This document shows positions 9,039 to 18,748 of a stretch of DNA of 64,000 nucleotides, piece by piece. A program made the translations under genes and the position numbers. The notes below the pieces were generated by a model. The model had not been told where the DNA came from. It worked only from the letters and a program-made list of their open reading frames with translations, and made no database searches. Where the stretch lies: contig NZ_JAJBZG010000002.1 of NCBI RefSeq assembly GCF_020552705.1, positions 186,001 to 250,000 of the forward strand. The letters run 5' to 3'. Position 1 is the first letter of the stretch; each line of letters starts with the position of its first letter. This DNA comes from Christiangramia sediminis (lineage in GTDB: Bacteria; Bacteroidota; Bacteroidia; Flavobacteriales; Flavobacteriaceae).

Positions 9039-11438
9039 ATGCAAAGCGAGACACAAACTGAAAATTCTATTTCATTTGATGAATTCAAATCTCAGGTTCT
9101 TGAAGACTATAAAATTGCTGTTACCAGTAGAGAATGCAGTCTTTTAGGAAGAAGAGAAGTACTTACCGGGAAGGCGAAGTTCGGAATATTTGGAGACGGA
9201 AAGGAAGTACCACAGCTAGCTATGGCTAAAGCTTTTAAAAACGGAGATTTTAGATCTGGTTATTACCGTGATCAAACCTTCATGATGGCTATCAATGAAC
9301 TTACTCCTGAACAATTCTTTGCCGGACTTTACGCTGATACCAATATTGAAAATGAACCTATGTCTGGAGGGCGCCAAATGGGTGGTCATTTTATGACACA
9401 TAGTCTGGACAAAAATGGAGATTGGAAATATCTTATGGAACAGAAGAATTCCAGTTCAGATATTTCTCCTACTGCTGGACAAATGCCACGTCTGCTGGGA
9501 CTTGCACAGGCTTCAAAAATATATAGAAATGTTGATGGAATTCAGGCTGAAAAATTTTCTGACAAGGGAAATGAAGTGGCCTGGGGTACTATTGGAAATG
9601 CAAGTACTAGTGAAGGTCACTTCTGGGAAACCATTAATGCGGCCGGGGTATTGCAGGTTCCTATGGTAATGAATGTATGGGATGATGAATATGGAATCTC
9701 TGTTCATGCAAAACACCAAACCACCAAAGAAAATATCTCCGAGATCCTGAAAGGATTTCAAAGAGACGAAAATAATAAGGGATATGAGATCTTTGTTGTA
9801 GAAGGTTGGAATTATCCCGCTCTCGTTGATACTTATGAAAAAGCATCACAGATCGCTAGAAAGGAACATTGTCCCGTGCTTATTCACGTGATAGAATTAA
9901 CACAGCCTCAGGGTCATTCAACTTCTGGGTCTCATGAGAGATATAAGTCTGAAGAAAGACTTAAATGGGAGAAAGAACATGATTGCAATCTGAAGTTCAG
10001 AGAATGGATGATCGAGAATGATTTTGCTACTTCAGAGCAATTAGATGAACTGGAGAAGGAAATTAAAAAAGAGATCAGAGGTGCCAAGCACAAAGCCTGG
10101 ACAGCCTATTTAAATCCTACTCTTACCAAGCAAAAAGAATTGCTTAAACTTCTTGAGAATGCCGCAGGGTCAAGTTCAAATTCGAATTTCATTAGATCTA
10201 TAAAGAAAGAGATCGCAGGACTTAAGGAACCATTTAAAAAAGACCTTGTATCTGCTGCAAGAAAAACGCTTAGATACCTAATTGGCGAAAATACTTCTGA
10301 AAAAACCGCTATTATTGACTGGTTGAATGAATTTTCAGAACTGGCCTATAATGATTATGCCTCTCACCTTTATAAAGAAGAGGATACGAAAATTGAAATA
10401 CTTCCCACATTTGATGATGATTCAGAAGAAGTTGATGCCCGGATTATTTTAAGGGATAATTTTGATGCTATTTTCAGTAAATATCCTGAAACTCTGATCT
10501 TTGGGGAAGATTCAGGAGAAATTGGAGATGTAAATCAGGGACTTGAAGGACTTCAGAAGAAATACGGAGAATTTAGAGTTTCTGATACCGGTATTAGAGA
10601 AGCTACCATCTTAGGACAGGGAATTGGAATGTCTATGAGAGGTTTAAGACCAATTGCTGAAATTCAATACCTTGATTATGTGATGTACTGTCTTCAGGGG
10701 ATGAGTGATGATCTCGCCACCGTACATTATCGTACCAAAGGAAAGCAAAAAGCGCCTCTTATCGTAAGAAGCAGAGGTCACCGGCTGGAAGGTATATGGC
10801 ATAGTGGCTCTCAAATGGGCGGCATGCTGAATTTACTTCGAGGTATGTATGTACTGGTTCCGAGAAATATGACCAAAGCTGCCGGGTTCTACAATACTTT
10901 ATTAGGGCTTGATACTCCGGCTATGGTCATTGAATGTTTGAACGGATATAGATTAAAAGAAAAACTTCCAACGAACTTAGGAGAGCTTAAAACTCCTATT
11001 GGTGTAACCGAGACCGTTCGTGAGGGAAGTGATATCACTTTGGTCTCTTATGGATCAACCCTGAGAATTGTGGAAGAAGTGGCCAGAGAATTGAACGAAG
11101 TTGATATTGATGCAGAGGTTATAGATGTTCAGTCATTACTTCCATTCGATATTAATCATGATATTGTAAAAAGCGTCGAGAAAACAAACCGACTTTTAGT
11201 AATAGATGAAGATGTTCCGGGAGGAGCTTCGGCTTATATTCTACAAAAGATCCTGGATGAGCAAAATGCGTACAGATTTTTAGATAGTAAACCTCAAACC
11301 CTAACGGCCAAAGAACACAGACCGGCTTATGGGACGGATGGAGACTATTTTTCAAAACCATCTTCTGAAGATATCTTTGAAAAGATCTATTCTATTATGC
11401 ATGAATCAAATCCTCAGAAATATCCAAAATTGAGATAA
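9039..11438 (+). CDS. 2-oxoacid dehydrogenase E1 component, alpha-beta fusion (thiamine-diphosphate dependent)
   Basis: This protein of about 799 residues joins an E1-alpha-like half (GRREVLTGKAKFGIFGDGKE, GGRQMGGHFMTH, a TPP-type stretch around GNASTSEGHFWETINAAG) to an E1-beta-like half (LIFGEDSGEIGDVNQG, DTGIREATILGQGIGMSMRG, PIAEIQYLDYV, VIDEDVPGGASAYI). Such fused E1 proteins decarboxylate 2-oxoacids for an E2/E3 complex; branched-chain 2-oxoacids are the usual assignment in Flavobacteriia, but the substrate is not shown by the sequence. No E2 or E3 gene is adjacent. The promoter position makes the ATG at 9039 (or 9033) the start rather than the TTG at 9015. A strong terminator follows. 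Confidence 0.88.
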   Translation: MQSETQTENSISFDEFKSQVLEDYKIAVTSRECSLLGRREVLTGKAKFGIFGDGKEVPQLAMAKAFKNGDFRSGYYRDQTFMMAINELTPEQFFAGLYADTNIENEPMSGGRQMGGHFMTHSLDKNGDWKYLMEQKNSSSDISPTAGQMPRLLGLAQASKIYRNVDGIQAEKFSDKGNEVAWGTIGNASTSEGHFWETINAAGVLQVPMVMNVWDDEYGISVHAKHQTTKENISEILKGFQRDENNKGYEIFVVEGWNYPALVDTYEKASQIARKEHCPVLIHVIELTQPQGHSTSGSHERYKSEERLKWEKEHDCNLKFREWMIENDFATSEQLDELEKEIKKEIRGAKHKAWTAYLNPTLTKQKELLKLLENAAGSSSNSNFIRSIKKEIAGLKEPFKKDLVSAARKTLRYLIGENTSEKTAIIDWLNEFSELAYNDYASHLYKEEDTKIEILPTFDDDSEEVDARIILRDNFDAIFSKYPETLIFGEDSGEIGDVNQGLEGLQKKYGEFRVSDTGIREATILGQGIGMSMRGLRPIAEIQYLDYVMYCLQGMSDDLATVHYRTKGKQKAPLIVRSRGHRLEGIWHSGSQMGGMLNLLRGMYVLVPRNMTKAAGFYNTLLGLDTPAMVIECLNGYRLKEKLPTNLGELKTPIGVTETVREGSDITLVSYGSTLRIVEEVARELNEVDIDAEVIDVQSLLPFDINHDIVKSVEKTNRLLVIDEDVPGGASAYILQKILDEQNAYRFLDSKPQTLTAKEHRPAYGTDGDYFSKPSSEDIFEKIYSIMHESNPQKYPKLR

Positions 11439-11460
11439 ATCAAACACTTATATAAAGAGG

Positions 11461-11489
11461 AAGCCGCGGAATAATTCGCGGCTTTTTTT
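11461..11489 (+). terminator. Intrinsic terminator after the E1 gene
   Basis: An AAGCCGCG / CGCGGCTT stem with an 8-base loop is followed by seven T residues, 22 bases after the stop codon at 11438. Confidence 0.92.
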
Positions 11490-11578
11490 ATTTCTTTTAA
11501 CCTTACCTTATAAATTACTTTTCAATAAAGGAAGACTAAAACCGTACTTTTAATATAATCTGAAAATAGTAAGGTATT

Positions 11579-12451
11579 ATGAGTCAGGAAGTAGGAAGGC
11601 TTATTAGAGAGCATGAGCGATCAGGAAAATATTTAGAAATAAATGGAATAAGAACCTTTGTTTTGGATAGAGGAAGCGGTGAAGCCGTATTTTGTGTACA
11701 TGGAGTTCCCACTTCATCATTTTTATACCGAAAGCTTATAGATTCCCTTGCAGAAAAAGGATATCGCGGAATTTCGGTGGATCTCCCCGGTCTTGGGCTT
11801 TCAGACCGACCTGAAGATTTTATATATGATTTTAATAATTTCGCCGATTTTCTTGCGGAAGCAATAAAAGAGCTTAAAATCGACAAATTTCATCTTGTAG
11901 TTCATGATATCGGCGGACCTATAGGTTTTGCTTTAGCTGCAAAAAATCTCGAAAAGGTGCGCTCTCTTACGATTCTTAATACCATGATAGATATTAAGTA
12001 TTTTAAGAAACCATTGGTGATGCGTCCTTTTGAAAAGAAACTATTGGGTGAGGCCGAATTAAAAACTATTACCCACCTCACCTGGCCTGTTATGTTCTCA
12101 CAGATGGGGGTAAATGATACTTCCAATATTCCCTCCGCTGAAATTAAGGCTTATGTAGATCTTTTAAAAAGAAACGATGACGGTAAAGCATTTCTTAAGA
12201 TCATGAGAAATTTCAATCAATCTGATAAATTTCAGGCTTTAGTTCTGAAGGCCTTAAAGAACGTTGATTATCCCATCCAGGCAGTCTGGGGAAAAGATGA
12301 TCCTGCGCTTACCTACAAACATTTCAGTAAAGAATTGGAAAAATATACCGATACTCAGGAAACACATTTACTTTCCTCCCGTCATTTATTACAGGAAGAA
12401 GTTTATGAAGAAATCGCTGAAAAAATACATGAATTCGCTAAGGAAGCTTAA
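11579..12451 (+). CDS. Alpha/beta hydrolase, haloalkane dehalogenase/epoxide hydrolase-like
   Basis: This 290-residue single-domain hydrolase shows the oxyanion-hole motif HGVPTSSF (about residue 40), the strand DLPGLGLSDRP, and a nucleophile elbow VVHDIGGPIGFALA, where the nucleophile is Asp, as in dehalogenases and epoxide hydrolases, rather than Ser. A late Asp (GKDDPALT) and a His (SSRHLLQEE) complete a plausible triad. No signal peptide, so cytoplasmic. It is flanked by a terminator upstream and a convergent menB downstream, so it is monocistronic. The substrate cannot be read from the sequence. Confidence 0.85.
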   Translation: MSQEVGRLIREHERSGKYLEINGIRTFVLDRGSGEAVFCVHGVPTSSFLYRKLIDSLAEKGYRGISVDLPGLGLSDRPEDFIYDFNNFADFLAEAIKELKIDKFHLVVHDIGGPIGFALAAKNLEKVRSLTILNTMIDIKYFKKPLVMRPFEKKLLGEAELKTITHLTWPVMFSQMGVNDTSNIPSAEIKAYVDLLKRNDDGKAFLKIMRNFNQSDKFQALVLKALKNVDYPIQAVWGKDDPALTYKHFSKELEKYTDTQETHLLSSRHLLQEEVYEEIAEKIHEFAKEA

Positions 12452-12514
12452 CCAAGTTCCTGCAGTTAGTTCAAGTAATTCTGATTACTGTATACTGGAA
12501 ACTAGATACTGAAA

Positions 12515-13354
12515 TTAAGGGATCCACTTTTTTTCAAAATTCGGTTTCCTTTTCTCAAGAAATGCATCTCTACCCTCTTTGGCCTCGTCTGTCATATAAG
12601 CCAGTCGGGTTACTTCTCCAGCAAAAACCTGCTGACCAACCATTCCATCATCTGTCATATTCATTGCGAATTTTAACATTTTGATGGAAGTAGGTGACTT
12701 TTCCATGATCTCCTGTGCCCATTCATAAGCCGTATCTTCGAGTTCATCATGAGGAATTACAGCATTCACCATCCCCATTTCGTATGCTTCCTGGGCCGAA
12801 TAATTCCTACCTAAAAAGAAGATCTCACGTGCTTTTTTCTGTCCAACCATTTTCGCAAGATATGCTGAACCGTAACCAGCATCAAAACTGGTAACATCAG
12901 CATCGGTTTGTTTAAAAATAGCGTGTTCCTTGCTTGCCAGGGTAAGGTCACAAACCACATGTAAGCTATGCCCTCCTCCTACGGCCCAGCCCGGCACTAC
13001 ACAAATAACTGCTTTTGGCATAAAACGAATTAATCTCTGAACTTCCAGAATGTTTAATCTATGATAACCATCCTCACCCACATAGCCCTGCTTACCTCTT
13101 GCTTTTTGATCCCCGCCACTACAAAAGGCCCACTTTCCGTCTTTGGAAGAAGGTCCTTCTGCCGATAATAAAACTACTCCCACCGAGGTATCTTCGTGAG
13201 CGTTATGGAAGGCATCAAGAAGCTCTGAAGTGGTCTTAGGCCGGAATGCATTCCTAACATCAGGTCGATTAAATGCGATCCTGGCTACTCCGTTAGACTT
13301 TTTATAGGTGATATCTTCGTATTCTTTTACTGTTTCCCAGTGAATTTTAGACAT
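12515..13354 (-). CDS. menB: 1,4-dihydroxy-2-naphthoyl-CoA synthase
   Basis: MenB is the crotonase-family enzyme that cyclises o-succinylbenzoyl-CoA in menaquinone synthesis. The 279-residue protein has MenB-type signatures: FNRPDVRNAFRPKT near the start, SSKDGKWAFCSGGDQKARG, VVPGWAVGGGHSLHVVCDLTLAS for the oxyanion hole, and the active-site region TDADVTSFDAGYGSAY. It ends with FEKKWIP, a typical MenB C-terminus. Other menaquinone genes lie upstream on the same strand (15.8-19.2 kb), separated by small unrelated genes. Confidence 0.95.
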   Translation of the reverse strand: MSKIHWETVKEYEDITYKKSNGVARIAFNRPDVRNAFRPKTTSELLDAFHNAHEDTSVGVVLLSAEGPSSKDGKWAFCSGGDQKARGKQGYVGEDGYHRLNILEVQRLIRFMPKAVICVVPGWAVGGGHSLHVVCDLTLASKEHAIFKQTDADVTSFDAGYGSAYLAKMVGQKKAREIFFLGRNYSAQEAYEMGMVNAVIPHDELEDTAYEWAQEIMEKSPTSIKMLKFAMNMTDDGMVGQQVFAGEVTRLAYMTDEAKEGRDAFLEKRKPNFEKKWIP

Positions 13355-13407
13355 GGTAATTATTTTAATGTAAAAATAGAACTTTCCATTCGTTTCAGAA
13401 AGCTGAA

Positions 13408-13439
13408 TAAAAAAAGCCTGCTGTGATCCAGCAGGCTTT
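13408..13439 (-). terminator. Intrinsic terminator of the DUF2059-like gene
   Basis: Perfect 11-bp arms AAAGCCTGCTG / CAGCAGGCTTT with a 5-base loop. Read on the minus strand it ends in a T-run, 17 bases after the stop codon at 13457. Confidence 0.9.
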
Positions 13440-13456
13440 GATAAAAGTAATTATGA

Positions 13457-13861
13457 TTACTTCATATATTTAGCCATTAATGGCTGGAGTTCCATTCCCC
13501 AGGCCTGGCCTATTTCCATTCCCTTTTTAGTAAGTTCAGGAGTTACCGCTACCATTTTCTCACCTACGGGTGTGGCGTAGAAAGCTAAAATCTTATCAAT
13601 TTCCTCTTCAGTAAAACTTTCAGTATAAACTGCTGCCATTTTTGTATAAAGACCCTGGGTACTTTCCGCAAGTTCTTTTTTGAAAGCTTCGCGATTTTCT
13701 TCAGGAACCATTTTAATGATAGGTTCGGTCATAATATCAAATTGCTGACCTGCGGTTAACTTAATAAGCTTTACAGCTTTTGCCTCAAAACTTGAAGCCT
13801 CCTGTGCAAAAGATGTTAAACTGATTGCCAGAAAACTTAAAGTGAAAATAATTTTTTTCAT
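13457..13861 (-). CDS. DUF2059-type exported protein
   Basis: This 134-residue protein has a signal peptide (KKIIFTLSFLAISLTSFA then QEASSF), followed by a helical domain with the YTESFTEEEIDKILAFYATPVGEKM segment typical of DUF2059 proteins. The family is periplasmic or surface-associated and of unknown function. It is expressed alone: a strong terminator separates it from menB. Confidence 0.8.
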   Translation of the reverse strand: MKKIIFTLSFLAISLTSFAQEASSFEAKAVKLIKLTAGQQFDIMTEPIIKMVPEENREAFKKELAESTQGLYTKMAAVYTESFTEEEIDKILAFYATPVGEKMVAVTPELTKKGMEIGQAWGMELQPLMAKYMK

Positions 13862-14014
13862 AATAAAATATAGATTGAATAATTCCAGGACGAAAATAAA
13901 AGATTATTGCATTTCTTGGATGATACTAAAGTATTTTTTCAGGAATATTTTACTTTCAGAAGATAAAACTTATAAGTTTGCATTGTTTTTGATATAATTT
14001 CAAAAAAGAATTAG

Positions 14015-14464
14015 ATGAAATTTCGGTTGCTTATTTTATTAATGTTATTGGGATCTTCCTTACAAGCTCAGGAATACTGGGATCGTGAGGATTTTGAAAT
14101 CAGTAACAGAAGTATTGATAACACCTGGAGGGATTTCAGTTTCAACTGGCAGACCCAATCAAACTTCAGTCTACCCGATGGTTCATTTTTACATTTGAAA
14201 AATGATATACAGGATGACCAGATAGATATGCTTGCAGTGATAGATAAGATGAACAGAAATCGTGTTCAACAGGAAGTTGATCTTGGCTCTCCGCTACCAC
14301 GGCGAAAAAAAGAAAAGAAAATTTTTGAAATTTCAGGAGACTTGCGAACCAGAGATCAGGATGATATTTTCATGAACCCCTATTATCCTACTTTTTTAAA
14401 TAGCTATAATCAACGTGGCTTCGGCACCCGTAGATATACCTCTCCTTATAATTACAATTATTAG
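14015..14464 (+). CDS. Small exported hypothetical protein
   Basis: The 149-residue product begins with a signal peptide (KFRLLILLMLLGSSLQA then QEYWD). The mature part is hydrophilic and rich in Asn, Asp and Arg, and ends in a Tyr/Asn-rich tail (SYNQRGFGTRRY, NYNY). I do not recognise a family. A TAAGTTTG box at 13973-13980 fits a promoter with a leader of about 30 nt. Its stop overlaps the convergent gene's stop by 4 bases. Confidence 0.65.
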   Translation: MKFRLLILLMLLGSSLQAQEYWDREDFEISNRSIDNTWRDFSFNWQTQSNFSLPDGSFLHLKNDIQDDQIDMLAVIDKMNRNRVQQEVDLGSPLPRRKKEKKIFEISGDLRTRDQDDIFMNPYYPTFLNSYNQRGFGTRRYTSPYNYNY

Positions 14465-15300
14465 TCTGATTCTTTTAGCAGGAGTCCGTCTTCCTTGATT
14501 TCTATCAGACGTTGTTTATAAAGTGTTCCCACCGCCTTTTTAAAGCTTTTTTTACTCATTTGAAGCCGGTTCTTAATATCATCTGGAGCAGATTTATCGG
14601 TTAGATCTATAAATCCACCAGCGGTTTTCAATTTATCCAGGATCTTCTGGGCATTGGGTTCTATACTTCTGTATCCAGGTCTTTGCAGACTAATATCAAT
14701 TTTATTGTCTTCACGTATTTTCTTAATAAAACCTTTGATCTCATCTCCGATATGCAATGGCTTAAAAACCTCATCCTGATAAATAAGTCCAAGATGAAGC
14801 TGATTGATGATGACATTAAAACCGAGATCTGTTTGATTGCTAACCAGTAGATCTACCTCTTCAAATGGCTTTACCGTTAAAACCGAATTATCCAGGAAAG
14901 AATGAACTTTAGAGGAAGCGGCAAGCCTTTCAGTCTCAAGATCCAGATAACAAAAAACAAGATATCTTTCGCCTTTTTGCATCGGGATCACCTGCTCTTT
15001 AAATGGAACAAAAAGATGTTTCTCCAATCCCCAATCAAGAAAAGCTCCAAATTTACTCACCTCCACACAAGTAAGATTTGCAAACTGGTCTCGCTTAATT
15101 TTTGGTTTTAGTGTTGTTGCAACGGGTCTCTCATCATGATCCAGGTATACAAATACCTTGATCTTATCATGAACCATCCAGGTTTCAGGCACATATTTGT
15201 TAGGCAATAACACCTCATCACCCTCCTCATTTTCAAGATAGATACCATGATCGGTTTCCCTAATAATTATCAAATCGTGAAATTCCCCTAACTGGATCAT
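14461..15300 (-). CDS. S1-domain RNA-binding protein, CvfB/YitL family
   Basis: The protein of about 279 residues matches the CvfB layout: repeated S1-like OB domains (LTCVEVSKFGAFLDWGLEKHLFVPFKEQ; KPLHIGDEIKGFIKKIREDNKIDISLQ) and a C-terminal winged-helix (LQMSKKSFKKAVGTLYKQRLIEI). Family members bind RNA and affect virulence or stress genes in Firmicutes; the role in Bacteroidota is unknown. The frame is open from an ATG at 15321, but the family start MIQLGEF falls at 15300, so that start was chosen. Confidence 0.85.
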   Translation of the reverse strand: MIQLGEFHDLIIIRETDHGIYLENEEGDEVLLPNKYVPETWMVHDKIKVFVYLDHDERPVATTLKPKIKRDQFANLTCVEVSKFGAFLDWGLEKHLFVPFKEQVIPMQKGERYLVFCYLDLETERLAASSKVHSFLDNSVLTVKPFEEVDLLVSNQTDLGFNVIINQLHLGLIYQDEVFKPLHIGDEIKGFIKKIREDNKIDISLQRPGYRSIEPNAQKILDKLKTAGGFIDLTDKSAPDDIKNRLQMSKKSFKKAVGTLYKQRLIEIKEDGLLLKESD

Positions 15301-15340
15301 AAAATAAATTTTAGCGTACAAAGATACTGTTAATCGTATA

Positions 15341-15378
15341 TAAAAAAATCCGTTTTAAGGATTATCCCCAAAACGGAT
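15341..15378 (-). terminator. Intrinsic terminator of the DUF2853 gene
   Basis: Nine-base arms ATCCGTTTT and AAAACGGAT; on the minus strand the hairpin is followed by seven T residues. It sits 20 bases past the stop at 15399. Confidence 0.85.
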
Positions 15379-15398
15379 CTATTTTCTTATTCTTATTT

Positions 15399-15743
15399 CT
15401 AATTGAATATACTCTCTTTTCCAAAATGTTTGGTAAGAAGATAGTACACCACTACCCTGTATTTATTTCTATTGGACTTTCCGTATTTCTCGAGCACCTG
15501 GTTAACCGCTTCGTTTACCTTTCCTTCATCTGTAATTCCAAGCTTCTTCATCACGAAGTTCTTTTTTACCGTTTCCACTTCAGATTCGCTGGAAGCAGAA
15601 ACAGTTTCAGCATCAGCATTATAAATGCTTGGCCCCATAGATGCTGCAATTTTCCTGATAAGATCAACATCAGGATTGTCTTCTCCTACTTTTGATCTTA
15701 CATCATCTATATACTGTCCTACCTTTTCGTCAAGTTTACTCAT
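15399..15743 (-). CDS. DUF2853 family protein
   Basis: A soluble 114-residue helical protein (KLDEKVGQYIDDVRSK at the start; KYRVVVYYLLTKHFGKESIF at the end) that fits DUF2853, a small family common in Bacteroidota with no assigned function. It lies between menD and the CvfB-like gene and ends at its own terminator. Confidence 0.8.
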   Translation of the reverse strand: MSKLDEKVGQYIDDVRSKVGEDNPDVDLIRKIAASMGPSIYNADAETVSASSESEVETVKKNFVMKKLGITDEGKVNEAVNQVLEKYGKSNRNKYRVVVYYLLTKHFGKESIFN

Positions 15744-15810
15744 AATAATATTTTTGGTTAAACTTCCAGTAATATAAGAATTTTGAATCTTAAGAAGTGT
15801 TATATGAAGT

Positions 15811-17544
15811 TTAAGATTTCATAAAATTGAAATACTCCAAAAGAACTTGGTCATTAAGCTTTCTTGGTGTAAATATTTCAAGAAGCTTGGGCTTTCCAGA
15901 TTCTGAAAAGAAATCCCGCATAGCATCCTGAATATCTTCTTCTGAATTTGCCTTTTGATATTCTAAATTATATAGATCACATATAGGTTTAGCTTTGAGA
16001 TCATGGATAGTCTCAAAATATTTTTCGAAATTCTCTGAATCCTTATTTCCCGGTAATATTCTAAAAATTCCTCCTCCATTATTATTCAGAATAATAATCC
16101 GGAAATTCGATGGAATATAATTATTCCAAAGGGCGTTACTGTCGTAAAAGAAGCTCAGGTCACCAGTTATAAGGGTAACAGGGTCTTTTGAACTAACAGA
16201 GGCTCCTACTGCAGTAGAAACACTTCCGTCAATCCCACTGGTTCCTCGGTTACAATACATTTTCAAACTTTTATGCCACTGAAAAAGCTGTGCATACCGT
16301 ATGGTAGAACTATTTCCAAAATGTAAAACCGAATTTTCCGGGATGAGTTTATAGATTTCCTGCATAGCTTTAAGGTCGGAATATGGTATTTCTGCCATAT
16401 ATTCCTCATGACGTTTCTGTCTTCTCTTTTTAATTTCTTTCCAGAAAGAGCCATAGTCACTTTCAGTTCTTTCAGTAAGCAGGAAGAATTCTGAAAAAAA
16501 CGAATTCACATCTGTCTCAAAATGCTTATTAAGACAGAAGAACGTATTGTAAGCCTTTTTTGAATCTATATGCCAGTGGTGTTTAGGACTATAATTTCGG
16601 AGAAAAGATTTGATCTTTTTAGACACGATCATTCCGCCAAAAGTTAGAAGAATATCTGGCTGTAACTTATTAAATAGATCCTTTTTATTTTCATCTTTTT
16701 CAATAGGACCAATCAAGGTGTCAATTCTGGTGAAAAACTCTTTCTGATGTAAATTTGAAGTAGTCTCGGTCAGGACGATGACGCTTGGATCTTCTGCAAG
16801 ATCATCTAAAAATTTTTGGTTAACAGCATTTGGCTGTGCTACTCCGACGATTACCATTTTTCGTTTTGCAGCATTCCATACCTCGGCATAATTCTGAAGT
16901 TGATTTCTAGAATAATGTCTTTCCTTGATCTCCGGAAATATTTGAAGCGGATTCACTTCTATATTCTCCACGGTATCGTAAAGTGGTTCATAAAATGGAA
17001 CATTGATATGCACCGGCCCCTTTTCCTCTATAGCTTTATTAAGGGCAAGATTCACTTCCCGCTCATTATGCTTTTGAGCCTCAAATTGCTTTTGCTGAAG
17101 TTTGAGGTCCTGAGTTTCATTTTCCAGCACCAGTTCTGAATAAAGATTGGCCGAATAAACAATATGATTTTCAAAGACGTTCTTTTGCCTGATCGTTTGA
17201 CCATCACCAATATCTATTCGCTCCACCGGCCGATCTGATGAAATGATCACCAGGGGAATATCGCTGTAATAAGCCTCGGCAATCGCAGGATAATAGTTAA
17301 GTAATGCCGATCCTGAAGTACATACCAGGGCAACAGGCTTCTTTAATTCCTGAGCCATTCCCAGGGCAAAGAAAGCCGCACAGCGTTCATCTACGATACT
17401 GTATGGAGTTATTTCGTCATGATGGGTAAAACCTATGGTGAGTGGTGCATTTCTGGAACCTGGAGAAATTACCACATGTTTGATATCTTTTGCCACACAT
17501 AGTGCAACCACTGAGCGGGCAACGGGAATTTTCGAATATTTCAT
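15811..17544 (-). CDS. menD: 2-succinyl-5-enolpyruvyl-6-hydroxy-3-cyclohexene-1-carboxylate synthase
   Basis: MenD is the thiamine-diphosphate enzyme that adds succinic semialdehyde from 2-oxoglutarate to isochorismate, the first committed menaquinone step. The 577-residue protein has the N-terminal pyrimidine-binding region (VISPGSRNAPLTIGF, VDERCAAFFALGMA, VCTSGSALLNYYPAIAEAYY, ISSDRPVE) and the C-terminal diphosphate-binding region (GTSGIDGSVSTAVGAS, LITGDLSFFYDSNALWN, ILNNNGGGIF). It lies 50 bases downstream of the isochorismate synthase gene, so the two are likely one operon. Confidence 0.96.
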   Translation of the reverse strand: MKYSKIPVARSVVALCVAKDIKHVVISPGSRNAPLTIGFTHHDEITPYSIVDERCAAFFALGMAQELKKPVALVCTSGSALLNYYPAIAEAYYSDIPLVIISSDRPVERIDIGDGQTIRQKNVFENHIVYSANLYSELVLENETQDLKLQQKQFEAQKHNEREVNLALNKAIEEKGPVHINVPFYEPLYDTVENIEVNPLQIFPEIKERHYSRNQLQNYAEVWNAAKRKMVIVGVAQPNAVNQKFLDDLAEDPSVIVLTETTSNLHQKEFFTRIDTLIGPIEKDENKKDLFNKLQPDILLTFGGMIVSKKIKSFLRNYSPKHHWHIDSKKAYNTFFCLNKHFETDVNSFFSEFFLLTERTESDYGSFWKEIKKRRQKRHEEYMAEIPYSDLKAMQEIYKLIPENSVLHFGNSSTIRYAQLFQWHKSLKMYCNRGTSGIDGSVSTAVGASVSSKDPVTLITGDLSFFYDSNALWNNYIPSNFRIIILNNNGGGIFRILPGNKDSENFEKYFETIHDLKAKPICDLYNLEYQKANSEEDIQDAMRDFFSESGKPKLLEIFTPRKLNDQVLLEYFNFMKS

Positions 17545-17594
17545 AGAAGCTCAAAATTACAATTTACAGGCAATTTTGCAGGCAGTTTTTGAGC

Positions 17595-18746
17595 TTATTT
17601 AACAAGTACAGATTTCATGGTCTGCGATTTATTGACAGTTTCCATCCATTCATCGGCCGCATTTGAATCTTTTGTAATTCCGCCACCTACAAAGATCCGG
17701 GCATTTCCATCTTTTAATTTCATGCAGCGTAAATTCACAAAAAGATCTGTTTTTTTTGAAATAGCTGTAAATTGCTGATTTTCCTGATTCCTTCTATTAG
17801 AATTTCTTTTATGCTCAGATTTCATATTTAACTCTCCCAGATATCCGGAATAGAACTCCCTTGAATGCTCTTCATTTTCCAGAATAAAACTCAAAGCTTT
17901 TTGTTTAGGTAGACCGCAAACCGCGGGAGTTGGATGTAAAGTTTTTACAAGTGCTCCCAGGTCTTCCTGGCTATTCAAACTTCCGGAAATATCAGTACAA
18001 ATATGAAGCAGATTTCCTGCTTTTGCCGAATAAGGCTTGCTGTAGCTTACATTCTCTACTCCTTTAAGTTTTTCAAGAGACTCAAGAATGTAATCCTTTA
18101 CAAACTCCTGTTCCTCTACCTCTTTTCGTCCCCACGCTACATCAATTTTACCTTTGTAGAGCTGAGTCCCTGCAAGCGCCATCGTTTTAAAACGAGTTCT
18201 TTCAACATTTAAGAGGCTCTCCGGAGTTGCTCCCAGCCAGTAATCAGTATCAGGATGAAACCATAGATAAACAAAAGCCTGGGGATATTTTTTAAGAAGC
18301 TTCCTGAAGATACGTGTGGGATCTGGATCATACACCTGTACCTTTTCAGATCTTGCCAGCACTACTTTCTGAAATTCTCCCTTTTTAATAGTGTCGATCC
18401 CCTTTTGAACCAGTTGCTCATGGTTTTTTTGATCTACCTCCATAAACTCAAAATCTACCCCGGAAGATAAATCATCCTCAGAGCTGTCATCTAAGGAAGT
18501 TTCAGCAGGAAAATTAAATTCGAAAAAATCAGATTCCTCAACTGGAATTAAATAAGGAGTAGCTTCAACATTGAAAGGAGCAAAAGCAAAGCCGCTTTCA
18601 GAAAAATCATTAAGCCTATGCGAAATTGAATCTTTTTGCAACAAGGCTTTAACAGAGCTTGAACCCGGTTTTCTATAAACTACAAAGGCTCTTTTATCTC
18701 TTAAGAAATCATTTAAATTTTGAAAAAAATCAATCGACTCAGTCAT
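17595..18746 (-). CDS. menF: Isochorismate synthase (MenF/EntC family)
   Basis: The 383-residue protein belongs to the chorismate-binding family that converts chorismate to isochorismate. Visible motifs: FQKVVLARSEKVQV, WLGATPESLL, MALAGTQ, HPTPAVCGLPKQKAL, REFYSGYLGEL, and a C-terminal NARIFVGGGITKDSNAADEWMET. It sits between the thioesterase and menD on the same strand, which makes menaquinone rather than siderophore synthesis its role. It is shorter than E. coli MenF (about 430 residues) and close to EntC in length. Confidence 0.92.
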   Translation of the reverse strand: MTESIDFFQNLNDFLRDKRAFVVYRKPGSSSVKALLQKDSISHRLNDFSESGFAFAPFNVEATPYLIPVEESDFFEFNFPAETSLDDSSEDDLSSGVDFEFMEVDQKNHEQLVQKGIDTIKKGEFQKVVLARSEKVQVYDPDPTRIFRKLLKKYPQAFVYLWFHPDTDYWLGATPESLLNVERTRFKTMALAGTQLYKGKIDVAWGRKEVEEQEFVKDYILESLEKLKGVENVSYSKPYSAKAGNLLHICTDISGSLNSQEDLGALVKTLHPTPAVCGLPKQKALSFILENEEHSREFYSGYLGELNMKSEHKRNSNRRNQENQQFTAISKKTDLFVNLRCMKLKDGNARIFVGGGITKDSNAADEWMETVNKSQTMKSVLVK

Positions 18747-18748
18747 TT